A stretch of DNA of 64,000 bases, taken from NCBI RefSeq assembly GCF_001721295.1, contig NZ_MDDS01000086.1, positions 1 to 64,000 on the forward strand. Direction: 5' to 3'. The stretch is from Sphingomonas turrisvirgatae. Lineage in GTDB: Bacteria > Pseudomonadota > Alphaproteobacteria > Sphingomonadales > Sphingomonadaceae. The notes under the pieces were generated by a model. It was not told the DNA's origin and made no database searches. It worked only from the letters and a program-made list of their open reading frames with translations. Position 1 is the first letter of the stretch. Each line of letters opens with the position of its first letter. The position numbers and the translations under genes were made by a program. Shown piece after piece: positions 28,163-37,436 of the stretch.

Positions 28163-28650
28163 GCCGTGCGATATCCCGGAAGGCCGGCGAGGGGGATGCG
28201 CGATTTCATGAAGGTACCGGTGCCGCGCGCCGCTTCTTCACCCGATGCGTCGATCAACCGCGCCTCCGCCACGAACACGCGGCGCTGGCCGCTGACCCAG
28301 CGCCCTTCAGCGATTACCGGCCCGGGTCCAAGCCGCCGCGTGAACAGGAGGTTGAACGCCGTCGTCAGCAAAAAGCGATCGGTCACCAGGCTGTTGCAGG
28401 CGTAGAAGGCCGCATCGTCCAGCATCTTGAAATAGCTGGTGCCATGCGCGGCGCCGCCGGCATGGAAATGCCGTTCGTCGATGGTGAAGTGGATCCGCGC
28501 CTCGCCGCTCCGCGCGATTTCGAGCCGCGAATCAAAGAAGCGATTGATCGGTGCCGCGGCATAGAGCGATTCGAGCGCGCGGAAGTGCGCGTCCGCCCCA
28601 CGCCCCGGATCGCCGCCCTGACCGCCACGGTCAGGCGGCGTCACGCGCAT
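28159..28650 (-). CDS. PaaI-family thioesterase, third copy in window
   Basis: A 163-residue hotdog-fold thioesterase. HAGGAAHGTSYFKMLDDAAFYA holds the conserved HG..YFKxLDDA motif, with TTAFNLLFTRRLGPGPVIAEG after it. It overlaps ptsN by 20 nt and the DUF1491 gene by 4 nt, placing it in the hpf-ptsN operon. The substrate is not identifiable. Confidence 0.83.
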   Translation of the reverse strand: MRVTPPDRGGQGGDPGRGADAHFRALESLYAAAPINRFFDSRLEIARSGEARIHFTIDERHFHAGGAAHGTSYFKMLDDAAFYACNSLVTDRFLLTTAFNLLFTRRLGPGPVIAEGRWVSGQRRVFVAEARLIDASGEEAARGTGTFMKSRIPLAGLPGYRTA

Positions 28651-29098
28651 CGATCCCGGTCAAAAGGGCGTAGAGCGCATCGGTCGAGCCGGCGCCGCGC
28701 AACTTGGCGGTGAATGCCCGGTCGCGCAGCCGCCGTGAGACGCGCGCCAGCGCCTTGAGATGTTCGGCCCCGCCATCGGGCGGCGACAGCAGCACGAACA
28801 CCAGGTCCACCGGCAGATCGTCCACCGCGCCGAAGTCGATCGCGCGATCCAGCCGCGCGAACACGCCGGTCACCTTGTCCAGTCCGGCGATCTTGCCATG
28901 CGGGATGGCGATGCCGCCGCCGAACCCAGTCGATCCCAGTCTCTCGCGTTCGCTCAGCCGCTCGCATACCAGGGCAGCGTCGAGCCGATAGGCCCGCGCG
29001 GCAGCCTCGCCGAGCAGCGCGAAGAGCTTCTTCTTGCTGCTCGCCAAGGCCCCCGAAAGCACCGCTTCGGGGATCAGCAAATCGTCGAGATCGGTCAT
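28631..29098 (-). CDS. ptsN: Nitrogen-PTS EIIA-type protein
   Basis: A 155-residue EIIA-Ntr protein, a phosphorylatable regulator of the PTS-Ntr chain that in proteobacteria influences nitrogen, carbon and potassium balance. The active-site histidine is in GGGIAIPHGKIAGLDKV, and LVFVLLSPPDGGAEHLKALARVSRRLRD is the family signature. It follows hpf by 9 nt, the usual hpf-ptsN order. No rpoN or ptsP is in the window. Confidence 0.93.
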   Translation of the reverse strand: MTDLDDLLIPEAVLSGALASSKKKLFALLGEAAARAYRLDAALVCERLSERERLGSTGFGGGIAIPHGKIAGLDKVTGVFARLDRAIDFGAVDDLPVDLVFVLLSPPDGGAEHLKALARVSRRLRDRAFTAKLRGAGSTDALYALLTGIDARDAA

Positions 29099-29107
29099 CG
29101 AGTTTCG

Positions 29108-29692
29108 TCAGGCAGCCCGGTTCGGTTCGACCCAGCCGATCGTCCCATCGGCGCGCCGATACACCATGTTGTAGCTTCCCGTCCCGCTATTCTTGAACAG
29201 CAACGCATTGGTGTTGCGCAGATCGAGCATCATCACCGCGTCGGACACGCTGGCGTCGGGCACATCGACTCGCGTTTCGGCGATGATCGGCGGCGCATCG
29301 GCAGCTTCCTGCTCGTCATCGGCGCCCTGGAAGACGGTGTAGCCAGCATCGAAGTCATAGCCGCCGTTCAGCGCCTGAACCTCGCTATTGTTGCGGTCCT
29401 TGAGCCGGCGCGTGTAGCGACGCAGCTGCTTCTCGATCTTGTCGGCGGCGCCGTCAAAGGCGAGGCGCGCCTCGGATGGCGCGGCATGCGAGCCCTTGAG
29501 CACGAGACCCTGCGTCACATGTGCGACGATGTCGCAGGTAAAACCGTAATCGTGCGGCCCCTTGCCGAACGTCACCTGAGCGGAAATGGCCCGGGAGAAA
29601 TATTTGTCGGCGATACCCTGGAGGCGGTCCGTGACCTGTTCGCGCAGCGCGTCGCCCGTGTCGACCTGGTGGCCCGAAACCCGGATATCCAT
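29108..29692 (-). CDS. hpf: Ribosome hibernation promoting factor, long form
   Basis: Long HPF dimerises 70S ribosomes into 100S particles in starvation. The 194-residue protein has the N-terminal S30AE domain (MDIRVSGHQVDTGDALREQV ... ARLAFDGAADKIEKQLRRYTRRLKD), an acidic linker and the C-terminal dimerisation domain (VMMLDLRNTNALLFKNSGTGSYNMVYRRADG). The ATG at 29692 follows AAGGAG. Confidence 0.95.
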   Translation of the reverse strand: MDIRVSGHQVDTGDALREQVTDRLQGIADKYFSRAISAQVTFGKGPHDYGFTCDIVAHVTQGLVLKGSHAAPSEARLAFDGAADKIEKQLRRYTRRLKDRNNSEVQALNGGYDFDAGYTVFQGADDEQEAADAPPIIAETRVDVPDASVSDAVMMLDLRNTNALLFKNSGTGSYNMVYRRADGTIGWVEPNRAA

Positions 29693-29717
29693 CTTCTTTC
29701 TCCTTCTTATACAGGAT

Positions 29718-29746
29718 CAGCTAGGAACGCGGCCGGTGAGCGTCAA
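29718..29746 (-). promoter_or_regulatory. Weak candidate promoter for hpf-ptsN
   Basis: TTGACG (29746-29741) and TAGCTG (29723-29718) are separated by 17 nt just upstream of hpf. The -35 box is good; the -10 box matches poorly. It lies in the 55-bp gap after dnaQ, where an operon start would be expected. Confidence 0.3.
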
Positions 29747-29747
29747 C

Positions 29748-30434
29748 TCACGCGGCGTTGCCCCATAACGGCTCCTCGAACCCGGCCATAAACGCCTGAT
29801 GGCGGGCCAGTTCCGCTTCGCTCGGCGCAAAAACGCGTGGCGGACGTACATTGTTCTTCGCGACAAGCCATTCGGGGGAGTCGCTGGCGCTCGCCTGCTC
29901 GACCGCAAGGCCCAGCGCGATCTGCCGCCCGCCGGTCAGCTCGATGAACACCTGCGCCAGCAGCTGCGCGTCGAGCAACGCCCCATGCAGCTCACGCGCG
30001 GACAGGTCGATGCCATAGCGGACGCACAGTGCATCCAGCGTGTGCTTGGCACCGGGATGCCGCTGACGCGCCATCTGCAGCGTACAGACGATCCGCTCGA
30101 GGCTCAGCAGCGCGCGGCCGCACGCCCCCAGCTCGCCGTTCAGGAAGCCGTAGTCGAACATCGCATTGTGCGCGATCATCGGGCTGTCACCCAGAAAGTC
30201 GATCAGGTCACCGCACACATCGGCGAAGCGCGGCTTGTCCTTGAGGAAGGCCTCCGACAGGCCATGCACCGCGAATGCCTCAGCCGGCATGTCGCGCTCG
30301 GGGTTCAGATAGACATGATAGTGCCGCCCGGTCGGGACGCGATTGATCAGCTCGACACAGCCGATCTCCACCAGCCGGTGCCCGCCATTGAAGCTGAGCC
30401 CGGTCGTCTCGGTATCAAACACGATTTCGCGCAT
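29748..30434 (-). CDS. dnaQ: DNA polymerase III epsilon subunit
   Basis: The proofreading 3'-5' exonuclease of the replicase. The 228-residue protein carries Exo I FDTETTG (Asp7, Glu9), Exo II IAHNAMFDYGFL and Exo III ELHGALLDAQLLAQVF, an intact DEDDh active site. The C-terminal tail (FAPSEAELARHQAFM) would contact the polymerase subunit. It is part of the origin-flanking block dnaQ-coaE-aroE-maf-ppsR. Confidence 0.95.
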   Translation of the reverse strand: MREIVFDTETTGLSFNGGHRLVEIGCVELINRVPTGRHYHVYLNPERDMPAEAFAVHGLSEAFLKDKPRFADVCGDLIDFLGDSPMIAHNAMFDYGFLNGELGACGRALLSLERIVCTLQMARQRHPGAKHTLDALCVRYGIDLSARELHGALLDAQLLAQVFIELTGGRQIALGLAVEQASASDSPEWLVAKNNVRPPRVFAPSEAELARHQAFMAGFEEPLWGNAA

Positions 30435-30441
30435 GGCCGGA

Positions 30442-31035
30442 TTATCGGCCTTCCGGCGCCCCGAGGCAAGCGATCACGTCGCGTACCGCCGCACGCGTCG
30501 CGTCGATCGAACCGCCCGTCGGAATGACGAAATCGGCTTTCTCGCGTTTCTCGGCATCCGGCATCTGCCTGGCCAGGATTGCCTCGAATCGCTCGACCGT
30601 CATGCCCGGCCGCGCGAGCACGCGCGCGCGCTGCACCGCCGCCGGGGCGGAGACGACGGCGATCTTGTCCACCTGTCGCCAGCCGCCCGCCTCGAACAGC
30701 AACGGCACGTCGAGCACGACCAGCGGTCGGTCGCGGTTGGCCTCAAGAAACGCGTTGCGCTCTTGCGCCACGGCGGGGTGGACGATTCCTTCAAGCCGCT
30801 TGAACGCTTGCGGGTCACCGAACACCGCCTCGCCAAGCGCGGTGCGATCGACGCCATGATCGGTGGTGGTGTCCGGAAAGGCCGCTTCGATCGCCGCGAC
30901 AAGTCGCCCGCCGGGTCCCTGCAGGTCGTGAACTGCCGCATCCGCGTCGAACACCGGCACGCCTTCCTGCGCGAACATCGCCGCGACGGTCGACTTGCCC
31001 ATGCCGATCGACCCGGTAAGGCCCAGGGTGATCAT
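30442..31035 (-). CDS. coaE: Dephospho-CoA kinase
   Basis: It phosphorylates dephospho-CoA, the last step of coenzyme A synthesis. The 197-residue protein has the P-loop GLTGSIGMGKST at residues 4-15, DADAAVHDL and LVVLDVPLLFEAG. The ATG at 31035 is used; an upstream in-frame start would run into aroE. The dnaQ start follows 7 nt downstream. Confidence 0.95.
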   Translation of the reverse strand: MITLGLTGSIGMGKSTVAAMFAQEGVPVFDADAAVHDLQGPGGRLVAAIEAAFPDTTTDHGVDRTALGEAVFGDPQAFKRLEGIVHPAVAQERNAFLEANRDRPLVVLDVPLLFEAGGWRQVDKIAVVSAPAAVQRARVLARPGMTVERFEAILARQMPDAEKREKADFVIPTGGSIDATRAAVRDVIACLGAPEGR

Positions 31036-31045
31036 GAGCGCACGA

Positions 31046-31855
31046 TCATGCGGTGAGGAGCGCCCGCAATTCCGCGTCCCGCTCACGCGGCGGTGCCTGG
31101 CCGAAGAAGAGTTCGAAGGCGACCGCCGCCTGGCCGATCAGCATCTCCAGCCCGTCCACCGTCTCGAGCCCGCGCGCCCGCGCGGCCGCCAGCAGCCCGG
31201 TCTCAAGCGGCGCGTAGACGGCGTCGTACACCACCGCATCGTCGGGCAGGGGCGAAAGGTCGAGGTCGAGCGGCGGCTGGCCCACCATGCCGAGCGAACT
31301 GGCATTGACCAGCAGCGCTACCGGCGGAAGCGGCGCGTCGAGCGGCACGATGTCGCCCTTGAGGCCGAACGTCGCGAGCAGGCCCATCGCCTTCAATGGC
31401 GAGCGGTTGAAGATCGTCACGCGCTCGACGCCTGCTCGGGCCAGTGCGAACAGCACTGCACGCGCCGCGCCGCCTGCGCCGATGACTGCGACCGGCGCGC
31501 CCTCCAGATCGAACTTGGCGAGCGGGGCATAGAAGCCGGCGGCATCGGTATTGGTCCCGATCACGCTGCCGTCGCTCTGGCGAAGGATCGTGTTCATGGC
31601 GCCGATCGTGTCGCGAATGCCGCCGGGATCATCGACGAACTGCATGACGTCGATCTTGTGCGGGATGGTCACGTTGCAGCCGCGCCAGTCGGCATTGTCC
31701 CTGGCCGCGGCGATATAATCGCCCAGGCGATCGGGCGTGACATGCACCGCGCGGTAATCGGCATCCAGCCCGACCGCATCGATCCAGAACCGATGGATCG
31801 CCGGCGACTTGGAATGGCTGATCGGATCGCCGATCACTTCGGCATGGATGGTCAT
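31046..31855 (-). CDS. aroE: Shikimate 5-dehydrogenase
   Basis: It reduces 3-dehydroshikimate to shikimate with NADPH in aromatic amino-acid synthesis. The 269-residue protein shows DPISHSKSPAIHRFWI, the catalytic lysine in NVTIPHKIDVM, the nucleotide-binding VIGAGGAARAVLFAL and IFNRSPLKA. The ATG at 31855 overlaps the maf stop by 4 nt. Confidence 0.95.
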   Translation of the reverse strand: MTIHAEVIGDPISHSKSPAIHRFWIDAVGLDADYRAVHVTPDRLGDYIAAARDNADWRGCNVTIPHKIDVMQFVDDPGGIRDTIGAMNTILRQSDGSVIGTNTDAAGFYAPLAKFDLEGAPVAVIGAGGAARAVLFALARAGVERVTIFNRSPLKAMGLLATFGLKGDIVPLDAPLPPVALLVNASSLGMVGQPPLDLDLSPLPDDAVVYDAVYAPLETGLLAAARARGLETVDGLEMLIGQAAVAFELFFGQAPPRERDAELRALLTA

Positions 31856-32439
31856 GACGTCAGCACGCCTCTCGTTCGCAGATAATCGAGGATGTTGAGC
31901 AACGGCATACCGAGGATGGTGTAGTGGCTGCCCTCGATCCGGCTGAACAGTTGAACGCCGGGTCCCTCGACGCGATAGCAGCCGACACAGCCTGAAATCG
32001 CCGGCCATTCACGGTCGAGATAGTCGGCGATGAACGCGTCGGACAGCGGCCGCACCCACAGCCGGGCGCGATCCACATGACGCCAGACGGCGCGCCCGTT
32101 TTCGGCGATGACGGCGGCGCTGTAGAGATCGTGGCGCTTGCCTGACAGCAGCCGCAGATGCGCCTCGGCCTCCCCGCGGCTAACCGGTTTGTCGAGCAGC
32201 GTGCCGTCCTCGACCGCAACAACGGAATCGCCGCCCAGCACCAGCGTTCCGGGCACGCGCGCACTGACCTTCAGCGCCTTCATCTCGGCCAGCGCATCGG
32301 CGAGGTCGCGCGGCGCAGCGCCCGCCATACCAGCCTTGACCGCATCCTCGTCGACATGCGCCGGGAGCGCTTCATGTGCCACGCCGACGGCGGTCAGCAT
32401 CGCGCCGCGCGTGGCGCTGGTCGAAGCGAGCACGATCAT
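31852..32439 (-). CDS. Maf-family nucleoside triphosphate pyrophosphatase
   Basis: A 195-residue Maf-like protein, which hydrolyses non-canonical or methylated nucleotides. It begins MIVLASTSATRGAMLTAVGV, with LVLGGDSVVAVEDGTLLDKP and LRLLSGKRHDLYSAAVI. The ending SHYTILGMPLLNILDYLR is typical. The subtype (dTTP/UTP or m7GTP) is not clear. It is coupled to ppsR and aroE by 4-nt overlaps. Confidence 0.9.
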   Translation of the reverse strand: MIVLASTSATRGAMLTAVGVAHEALPAHVDEDAVKAGMAGAAPRDLADALAEMKALKVSARVPGTLVLGGDSVVAVEDGTLLDKPVSRGEAEAHLRLLSGKRHDLYSAAVIAENGRAVWRHVDRARLWVRPLSDAFIADYLDREWPAISGCVGCYRVEGPGVQLFSRIEGSHYTILGMPLLNILDYLRTRGVLTS

Positions 32440-33269
32440 TCCGACGGCATCCCGGAAGGCCGTCCGGAATTGCGTTCGTTGCACAGCGTGATGATGGCCG
32501 CCGCCGTTTCCTCGATCGAACGGCGCGTGACGTCGATCACCGGCCAGCCATTGTCGGCGAACATGCGCCGCGCATAGGCAACTTCCTTTTGCACCGCTTC
32601 CGCCTCGACATAGGCAGTCTCGTCGCGCTGATTGAGCGACAACAGCCGGTTGCGGCGCACCTGGATCAATCGCTCGGGACTGGTGGTGAGGCCCACGACC
32701 ATCGGATGCTTCAAGCGATAGAGCAGGTCGGGTGGCGGCGATTCCGGGACGATCGGAATGTTGGCAGTCTTGAACCCGCGATTGGCGAGATAGATCGAGG
32801 TGGGGGTTTTCGACGTGCGCGACACGCCGGCGAGCACGATGTCGGCTTCCTCCCAATTCTCCCAGTTGACGCCATCGTCATGGGCGATGGTGAACTGGAT
32901 CGCGTCGACCCGAGCGAAATAGGCGGCATCCAGCATGTGCTGCCGCCCCGGTCGCGCCTTCATCTCCTGCCCCAACAAGCCGGTCAGCGCGTGGTTCAGC
33001 GTGTCGAGCGGCGCAACCATGGGCAGACCCATCGACCGGCAGCGCGTTTCGAGCATGCGGCGGATATCGGGATTCACGAGCGTGAAGATGACGAGGCCGG
33101 GATTGTTGACGATCTCGGCCAGGATCCGTTCGAGATGCGTTTCGCTCCGCACCATCGGCCAGAAATGGCGCAGCACCTCGACATCGTCGAATTGGGCGAG
33201 CGCCGCCTTGGCGATATTCTCGAGCGTCTCGCCCGTGGAGTCCGACAGGAGGTGCAGGTGAAGTTTCAT
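32436..33269 (-). CDS. ppsR: Pyruvate, water dikinase/PPDK regulatory protein (DUF299)
   Basis: A 277-residue bifunctional ADP-dependent kinase and phosphorylase. It opens MKLHLHLLSDSTGETLENIA and contains the P-loop-like GVSRTSKTPTSIYLANRG and HPMVVGLTTSPERLIQVR. In alphaproteobacteria this gene commonly borders oriC, with hemE on the other side, exactly as here. The ATG at 33269 follows AGGAGG at a long spacing. No ppsA or ppdK gene is in the window. Confidence 0.92.
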   Translation of the reverse strand: MKLHLHLLSDSTGETLENIAKAALAQFDDVEVLRHFWPMVRSETHLERILAEIVNNPGLVIFTLVNPDIRRMLETRCRSMGLPMVAPLDTLNHALTGLLGQEMKARPGRQHMLDAAYFARVDAIQFTIAHDDGVNWENWEEADIVLAGVSRTSKTPTSIYLANRGFKTANIPIVPESPPPDLLYRLKHPMVVGLTTSPERLIQVRRNRLLSLNQRDETAYVEAEAVQKEVAYARRMFADNGWPVIDVTRRSIEETAAAIITLCNERNSGRPSGMPSE

Positions 33270-33289
33270 GCCCGCCCACCATGGCACGA

Positions 33290-33624
33290 GATCCAGGCTT
33301 TCGCCGGGATCACGGGCCCTCGATCAAGCCGGCTGGAGCGATCTGTGGACAACATGGGGACAGCGGCTAGCGCAACTCGCCGGGCACGCCAAGCGGCCCG
33401 TTCGCTGGGGACAAACGGCGTTTCGTCCACAGCGCACTCCACATGGGCGCGGTTCCGGGCACAGCCTGTGAGTCCTGTGGACAAGTTTCGCGAATCCGAG
33501 GGCGCGCGTCGGACTCGGCCGGGTCAAGCTGTTGGCAGAACCGGCACGAACGCCTAAGCCCCAGCTTCCACGCGCCAACACACTACAACATCCTTCTTAG
33601 ATTCTTTTCTTATTGAAAGATGAG
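33290..33624. other. Predicted chromosomal replication origin (oriC)
   Basis: This 355-bp gap between divergent ppsR and hemE has the layout of alphaproteobacterial oriC. It holds DnaA-box-like sites: TGTGGACAA at 33344-33352 and 33476-33484, TGGGGACAG at 33355, TGGGGACAA at 33406 and TCGTCCACA at 33423. Four GANTC methylation sites (33470, 33492, 33512 and 33600) are present. An AT-rich tract at 33577-33620, unusual in this GC-rich DNA, could be the unwinding element. parA-parB and parS are nearby. No CtrA site (TTAA-N7-TTAA) was seen. Confidence 0.78.
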
Positions 33625-34662
33625 ATGACCGTTCCTGTGAATTCAAAGCCCTTGCTCGCGGTTCTATCCGGCCAACGCGTCGATGCGCCGCCGATGTGGC
33701 TCATGCGCCAAGCCGGCCGGTATCTGCCGGAATATCGCGCGCTGCGGGCAGAGAAAGGCGGCTTTCTCGAACTGGTGAACGACAGCGAAGCAGCGGCCGA
33801 AGTGACGCTTCAGCCGCTCCGCCGGTTCGGCTTCGATGGCGCGATCCTGTTTTCCGACATCCTGGTCGTGCCGCATGCGCTCGGTCAGGATCTGTGGTTC
33901 GAAGCGGGCGAGGGGCCGCGCCTTGCTCCCCGTCTGGTCGATCATGCGCTGGAGAGCCTTACAGCGGCCCCCGAGCGGCTCGATCCGGTCTATGGGACCG
34001 TTCGGCGCGTCGCCGCTGCCTTACCGCCTCAGGTGACCTTCCTGGGCTTTGCGGGCAGCCCCTGGACCAACGCGACCTATATGGTCGCGGGGCAGGGCAG
34101 CCGCGACCAATCCGATACCCGCCGCATGGCCTATCGCGACCCACAGGCGTTTCAGGCGATCATCGATGCGATCGTGGCGATGACGATCGATTATCTCGCA
34201 AAGCAGATCGAAGCGGGCGTTGAGGCAGTGCAGCTGTTCGACAGCTGGGCCGGGTCGCTGTCACCTGCGCAGTTCGAACGATGGGTGATCGCTCCCAATG
34301 CGGCGATCGTCGCCGGGCTGCGCGCGCGCGTGCCGGACGCCAGGATCATCGGCTTCCCCAAAGGGGCGGGGGGGAAGCTTGCCGCCTATGCCCGCGAAAC
34401 CGGTGTCGATGCGATCGGCCTGGACGAAACCGTCGATCCGGCCTGGGCACATCGCGAACTTCCCGCCGATATGCCGGTGCAGGGCAATCTCGATCCACTG
34501 GCGCTGATCGCGGGCGGGGCGGAGCTGGAGATGGCGGCGCGGCGTGTGCTTGATGCGCTGTCCGAGCGGCCCCATATCTTCAATCTGGGCCACGGCATTC
34601 TGCCGGACACGCCGATCGCCCATGTCGAGCAGCTGATCGGGATCGTAAGGGGGCAGGGATGA
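33625..34662 (+). CDS. hemE: Uroporphyrinogen decarboxylase
   Basis: It removes four carboxyl groups from uroporphyrinogen III to make coproporphyrinogen III. The 345-residue protein has PPMWLMRQAGRYLPEYRALR near the start, FDGAILFSDILVVPHALG, GFAGSPWTNATYMVAG and LFDSWAGSLSP. The ATG at 33625 is chosen; a TTG at 33613 would add four residues. Its promoter must lie in or next to the origin, as reported for Caulobacter hemE. The stop overlaps hemJ by 4 nt. Confidence 0.95.
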   Translation: MTVPVNSKPLLAVLSGQRVDAPPMWLMRQAGRYLPEYRALRAEKGGFLELVNDSEAAAEVTLQPLRRFGFDGAILFSDILVVPHALGQDLWFEAGEGPRLAPRLVDHALESLTAAPERLDPVYGTVRRVAAALPPQVTFLGFAGSPWTNATYMVAGQGSRDQSDTRRMAYRDPQAFQAIIDAIVAMTIDYLAKQIEAGVEAVQLFDSWAGSLSPAQFERWVIAPNAAIVAGLRARVPDARIIGFPKGAGGKLAAYARETGVDAIGLDETVDPAWAHRELPADMPVQGNLDPLALIAGGAELEMAARRVLDALSERPHIFNLGHGILPDTPIAHVEQLIGIVRGQG

Positions 34663-35129
34663 CCGGTTTTCTCGGCGCGGCGTGGCTGTGGGTAAAGGCT
34701 GCGCATGTCATCTTCGTGATCTTCTGGATGGCCGGCCTGTTCATCCTGCCGCGCTATCTGGTGCATCATCAGGACGCGCTGACGGGTGGCGCAGGCGCCG
34801 ACGCGGTTCAGGGCAAGGCCTGGGCCGAGCGCGAGGCAAGGCTGCGCCGCGTGATCCTGACGCCCGCGTTGATCGTCGTGTGGGTGCTGGGCATCGCGCT
34901 GGCGCTCAACCTTGGCCTCGCTGAGGGGCAGTCAGGTCTCGGCTGGCTGCACGCCAAGCTGCTGCTCGTCCTGCTGCTGTCGGGTTATCATGGCTGGGCG
35001 GTTGGTTATTCGAAGAAATTAGCGGCGGGGCGGGGGACCATGACGTCGCGGCAGCTGCGCATGGTCAACGAAATCCCGGCAATATTCGTCGCGCTGATCG
35101 TGATCCTGGCGGTGGTTCGCCCGTTCTGA
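34659..35129 (+). CDS. hemJ: HemJ-type protoporphyrinogen oxidase (CopD-like membrane protein)
   Basis: A 156-residue protein with four membrane helices. HemJ oxidises protoporphyrinogen IX in many bacteria that lack HemY or HemG. Typical features are WLWVKAAHVIFVIFWMAGLF with the heme-ligand histidine, RLRRVILTPALIVVWVLG and WLHAKLLLVLLLSGYH. The 4-nt overlap with hemE makes the heme assignment very likely. Confidence 0.88.
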   Translation: MTGFLGAAWLWVKAAHVIFVIFWMAGLFILPRYLVHHQDALTGGAGADAVQGKAWAEREARLRRVILTPALIVVWVLGIALALNLGLAEGQSGLGWLHAKLLLVLLLSGYHGWAVGYSKKLAAGRGTMTSRQLRMVNEIPAIFVALIVILAVVRPF

Positions 35130-35142
35130 ACGGTCAAGCCGC

Positions 35143-35170
35143 TTGACTTGAATTCGCCCCAAACCTAATC
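35143..35170 (+). promoter_or_regulatory. Candidate promoter of rho
   Basis: TTGACT (35143-35148) and CTAATC (35165-35170) are 16 nt apart. Transcription would start near 35177, leaving a leader of about 110 nt before rho. The C-rich, G-poor patches of that leader (around 35205-35225) could serve Rho autoregulation; this is inference. Confidence 0.42.
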
Positions 35171-35289
35171 GCCGAACTGTCGCGTCGCCGTCCGGCGGCC
35201 GCGGCATCCCTCCTTTTGCCTCAAGCCATCGCAGCGCGTCTCAACGCCCGGAAACCATCCCATAGCGATCGCCAGACGGACTCCCCACT

Positions 35290-36546
<1,257 letters not shown>

Positions 36547-36561
36547 CCGACCGGTGCCTGA

Positions 36562-36677
36562 ACTTGGCATCGCCAAGTCAGGCCTGGCGTTCCGGCGAGC
36601 GGGCGGCAGGGCCGTCCGCTGATGTCATGGGCAAACCCCATGACGGACCCGCCAAGCTCGGCTAAGCGTTGCCGAGC
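36562..36677 (+). promoter_or_regulatory. Three-hairpin leader region before the TerC-family gene
   Basis: The 154-bp gap between rho and the TerC-like gene contains three successive hairpins: ACTTGGC-ATC-GCCAAGT (36562-36578), GTCATGGG-CAAAC-CCCATGAC (36624-36644, with an outer GTCC/GGAC pair) and GCTCGGC-8 nt-GCCGAGC (36656-36677). None has a T tract, so they are not simple terminators. TerC-family genes elsewhere are often under yybP-ykoY manganese riboswitches, but that motif was not recognised here. Confidence 0.45.
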
Positions 36678-36700
36678 GCAGACCAAATAGAGAGAAAATC

Positions 36701-37381
36701 ATGGCTGATATCTGGGGTCATATCGTCAGCGATTTTGCCGGCCTGTTCTCGGGCAGCGCGTCGGCCTGGCTCGCATTCGGCCAGGTGATCCTGATCGACA
36801 TCGTGCTGGCTGGTGACAATGCGATCGTGATCGGCGCACTTGCCGCGGGGCTGCCGGCGGATCAGCGCAAGAAGGTCATCCTGATCGGCATCATTGCGGC
36901 GTTGGTCCTGCGCATCGGCTTTGCGCTAGTCGTCACGCAATTGCTTCAGGTCGTCGGTCTGGTCTTTGCGGGCGGCGTGCTGCTGTTGTGGGTCGCGTGG
37001 AAGATGTACCGCGAAATCGGCCATGGCGGCGATCACAGCCCGGGCTCGCCTGAGATCGAGGGTGATGAGCGTAGCGGCGTGCGTCCCGCCAAGAGCTTTG
37101 CGGCTGCAGCATGGGCTGTGGCGGTTGCGGACGTTTCGATGAGCCTGGACAATGTCCTGGCCGTTGCCGGTGCGGCACGCGATCATCCGGGAATCCTGAT
37201 GGTGGGATTGGTGATCGCGGTGGCGCTGATGGGTGTCGCGGCAAACATCATCGCGAAATATATCGAGCGCTATCGCTGGATCGCGTGGATCGGCCTGCTG
37301 GTGATCGTCTATGTCGCGGGATCGATGATCTATACCGGCATCACCGATCAGGAGGTCGGGTTGCTCCAGCTGTTCCGCTGA
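36701..37381 (+). CDS. TerC family (YjbE-like) integral membrane protein
   Basis: A 226-residue protein with about seven membrane helices. The TerC signature is DIVLAGDNAIVIGALAAGL in helix 2 and the repeated ADVSMSLDNVLAVAGAARDHP, the two acidic D-N sites of the fold. Family members are thought to export manganese or metallate secreted proteins. A strong terminator follows at 37402-37433. Confidence 0.9.
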   Translation: MADIWGHIVSDFAGLFSGSASAWLAFGQVILIDIVLAGDNAIVIGALAAGLPADQRKKVILIGIIAALVLRIGFALVVTQLLQVVGLVFAGGVLLLWVAWKMYREIGHGGDHSPGSPEIEGDERSGVRPAKSFAAAAWAVAVADVSMSLDNVLAVAGAARDHPGILMVGLVIAVALMGVAANIIAKYIERYRWIAWIGLLVIVYVAGSMIYTGITDQEVGLLQLFR

Positions 37382-37401
37382 GGGTCCGGCAAGCGATAGA
37401 A

Positions 37402-37433
37402 GGGGCGGCGTCCGCAAGGATGCCGCCCTTTTT
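37402..37433 (+). terminator. Rho-independent terminator after the TerC gene
   Basis: GGGCGGCGTCC (37403-37413) pairs with GGATGCCGCCC (37418-37428) around a GCAA loop, with one G-U pair, followed by TTTTT (37429-37433). It sits 21 nt after the TerC stop and 3 nt before the end of the convergent hydrolase gene. Confidence 0.85.
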
Positions 37434-37436
37434 CGT

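Noticed and set aside
36547..36700. yybP-ykoY manganese riboswitch before the TerC gene
   Set aside because: The conserved core sequence was not found; only generic hairpins are visible, reported separately.
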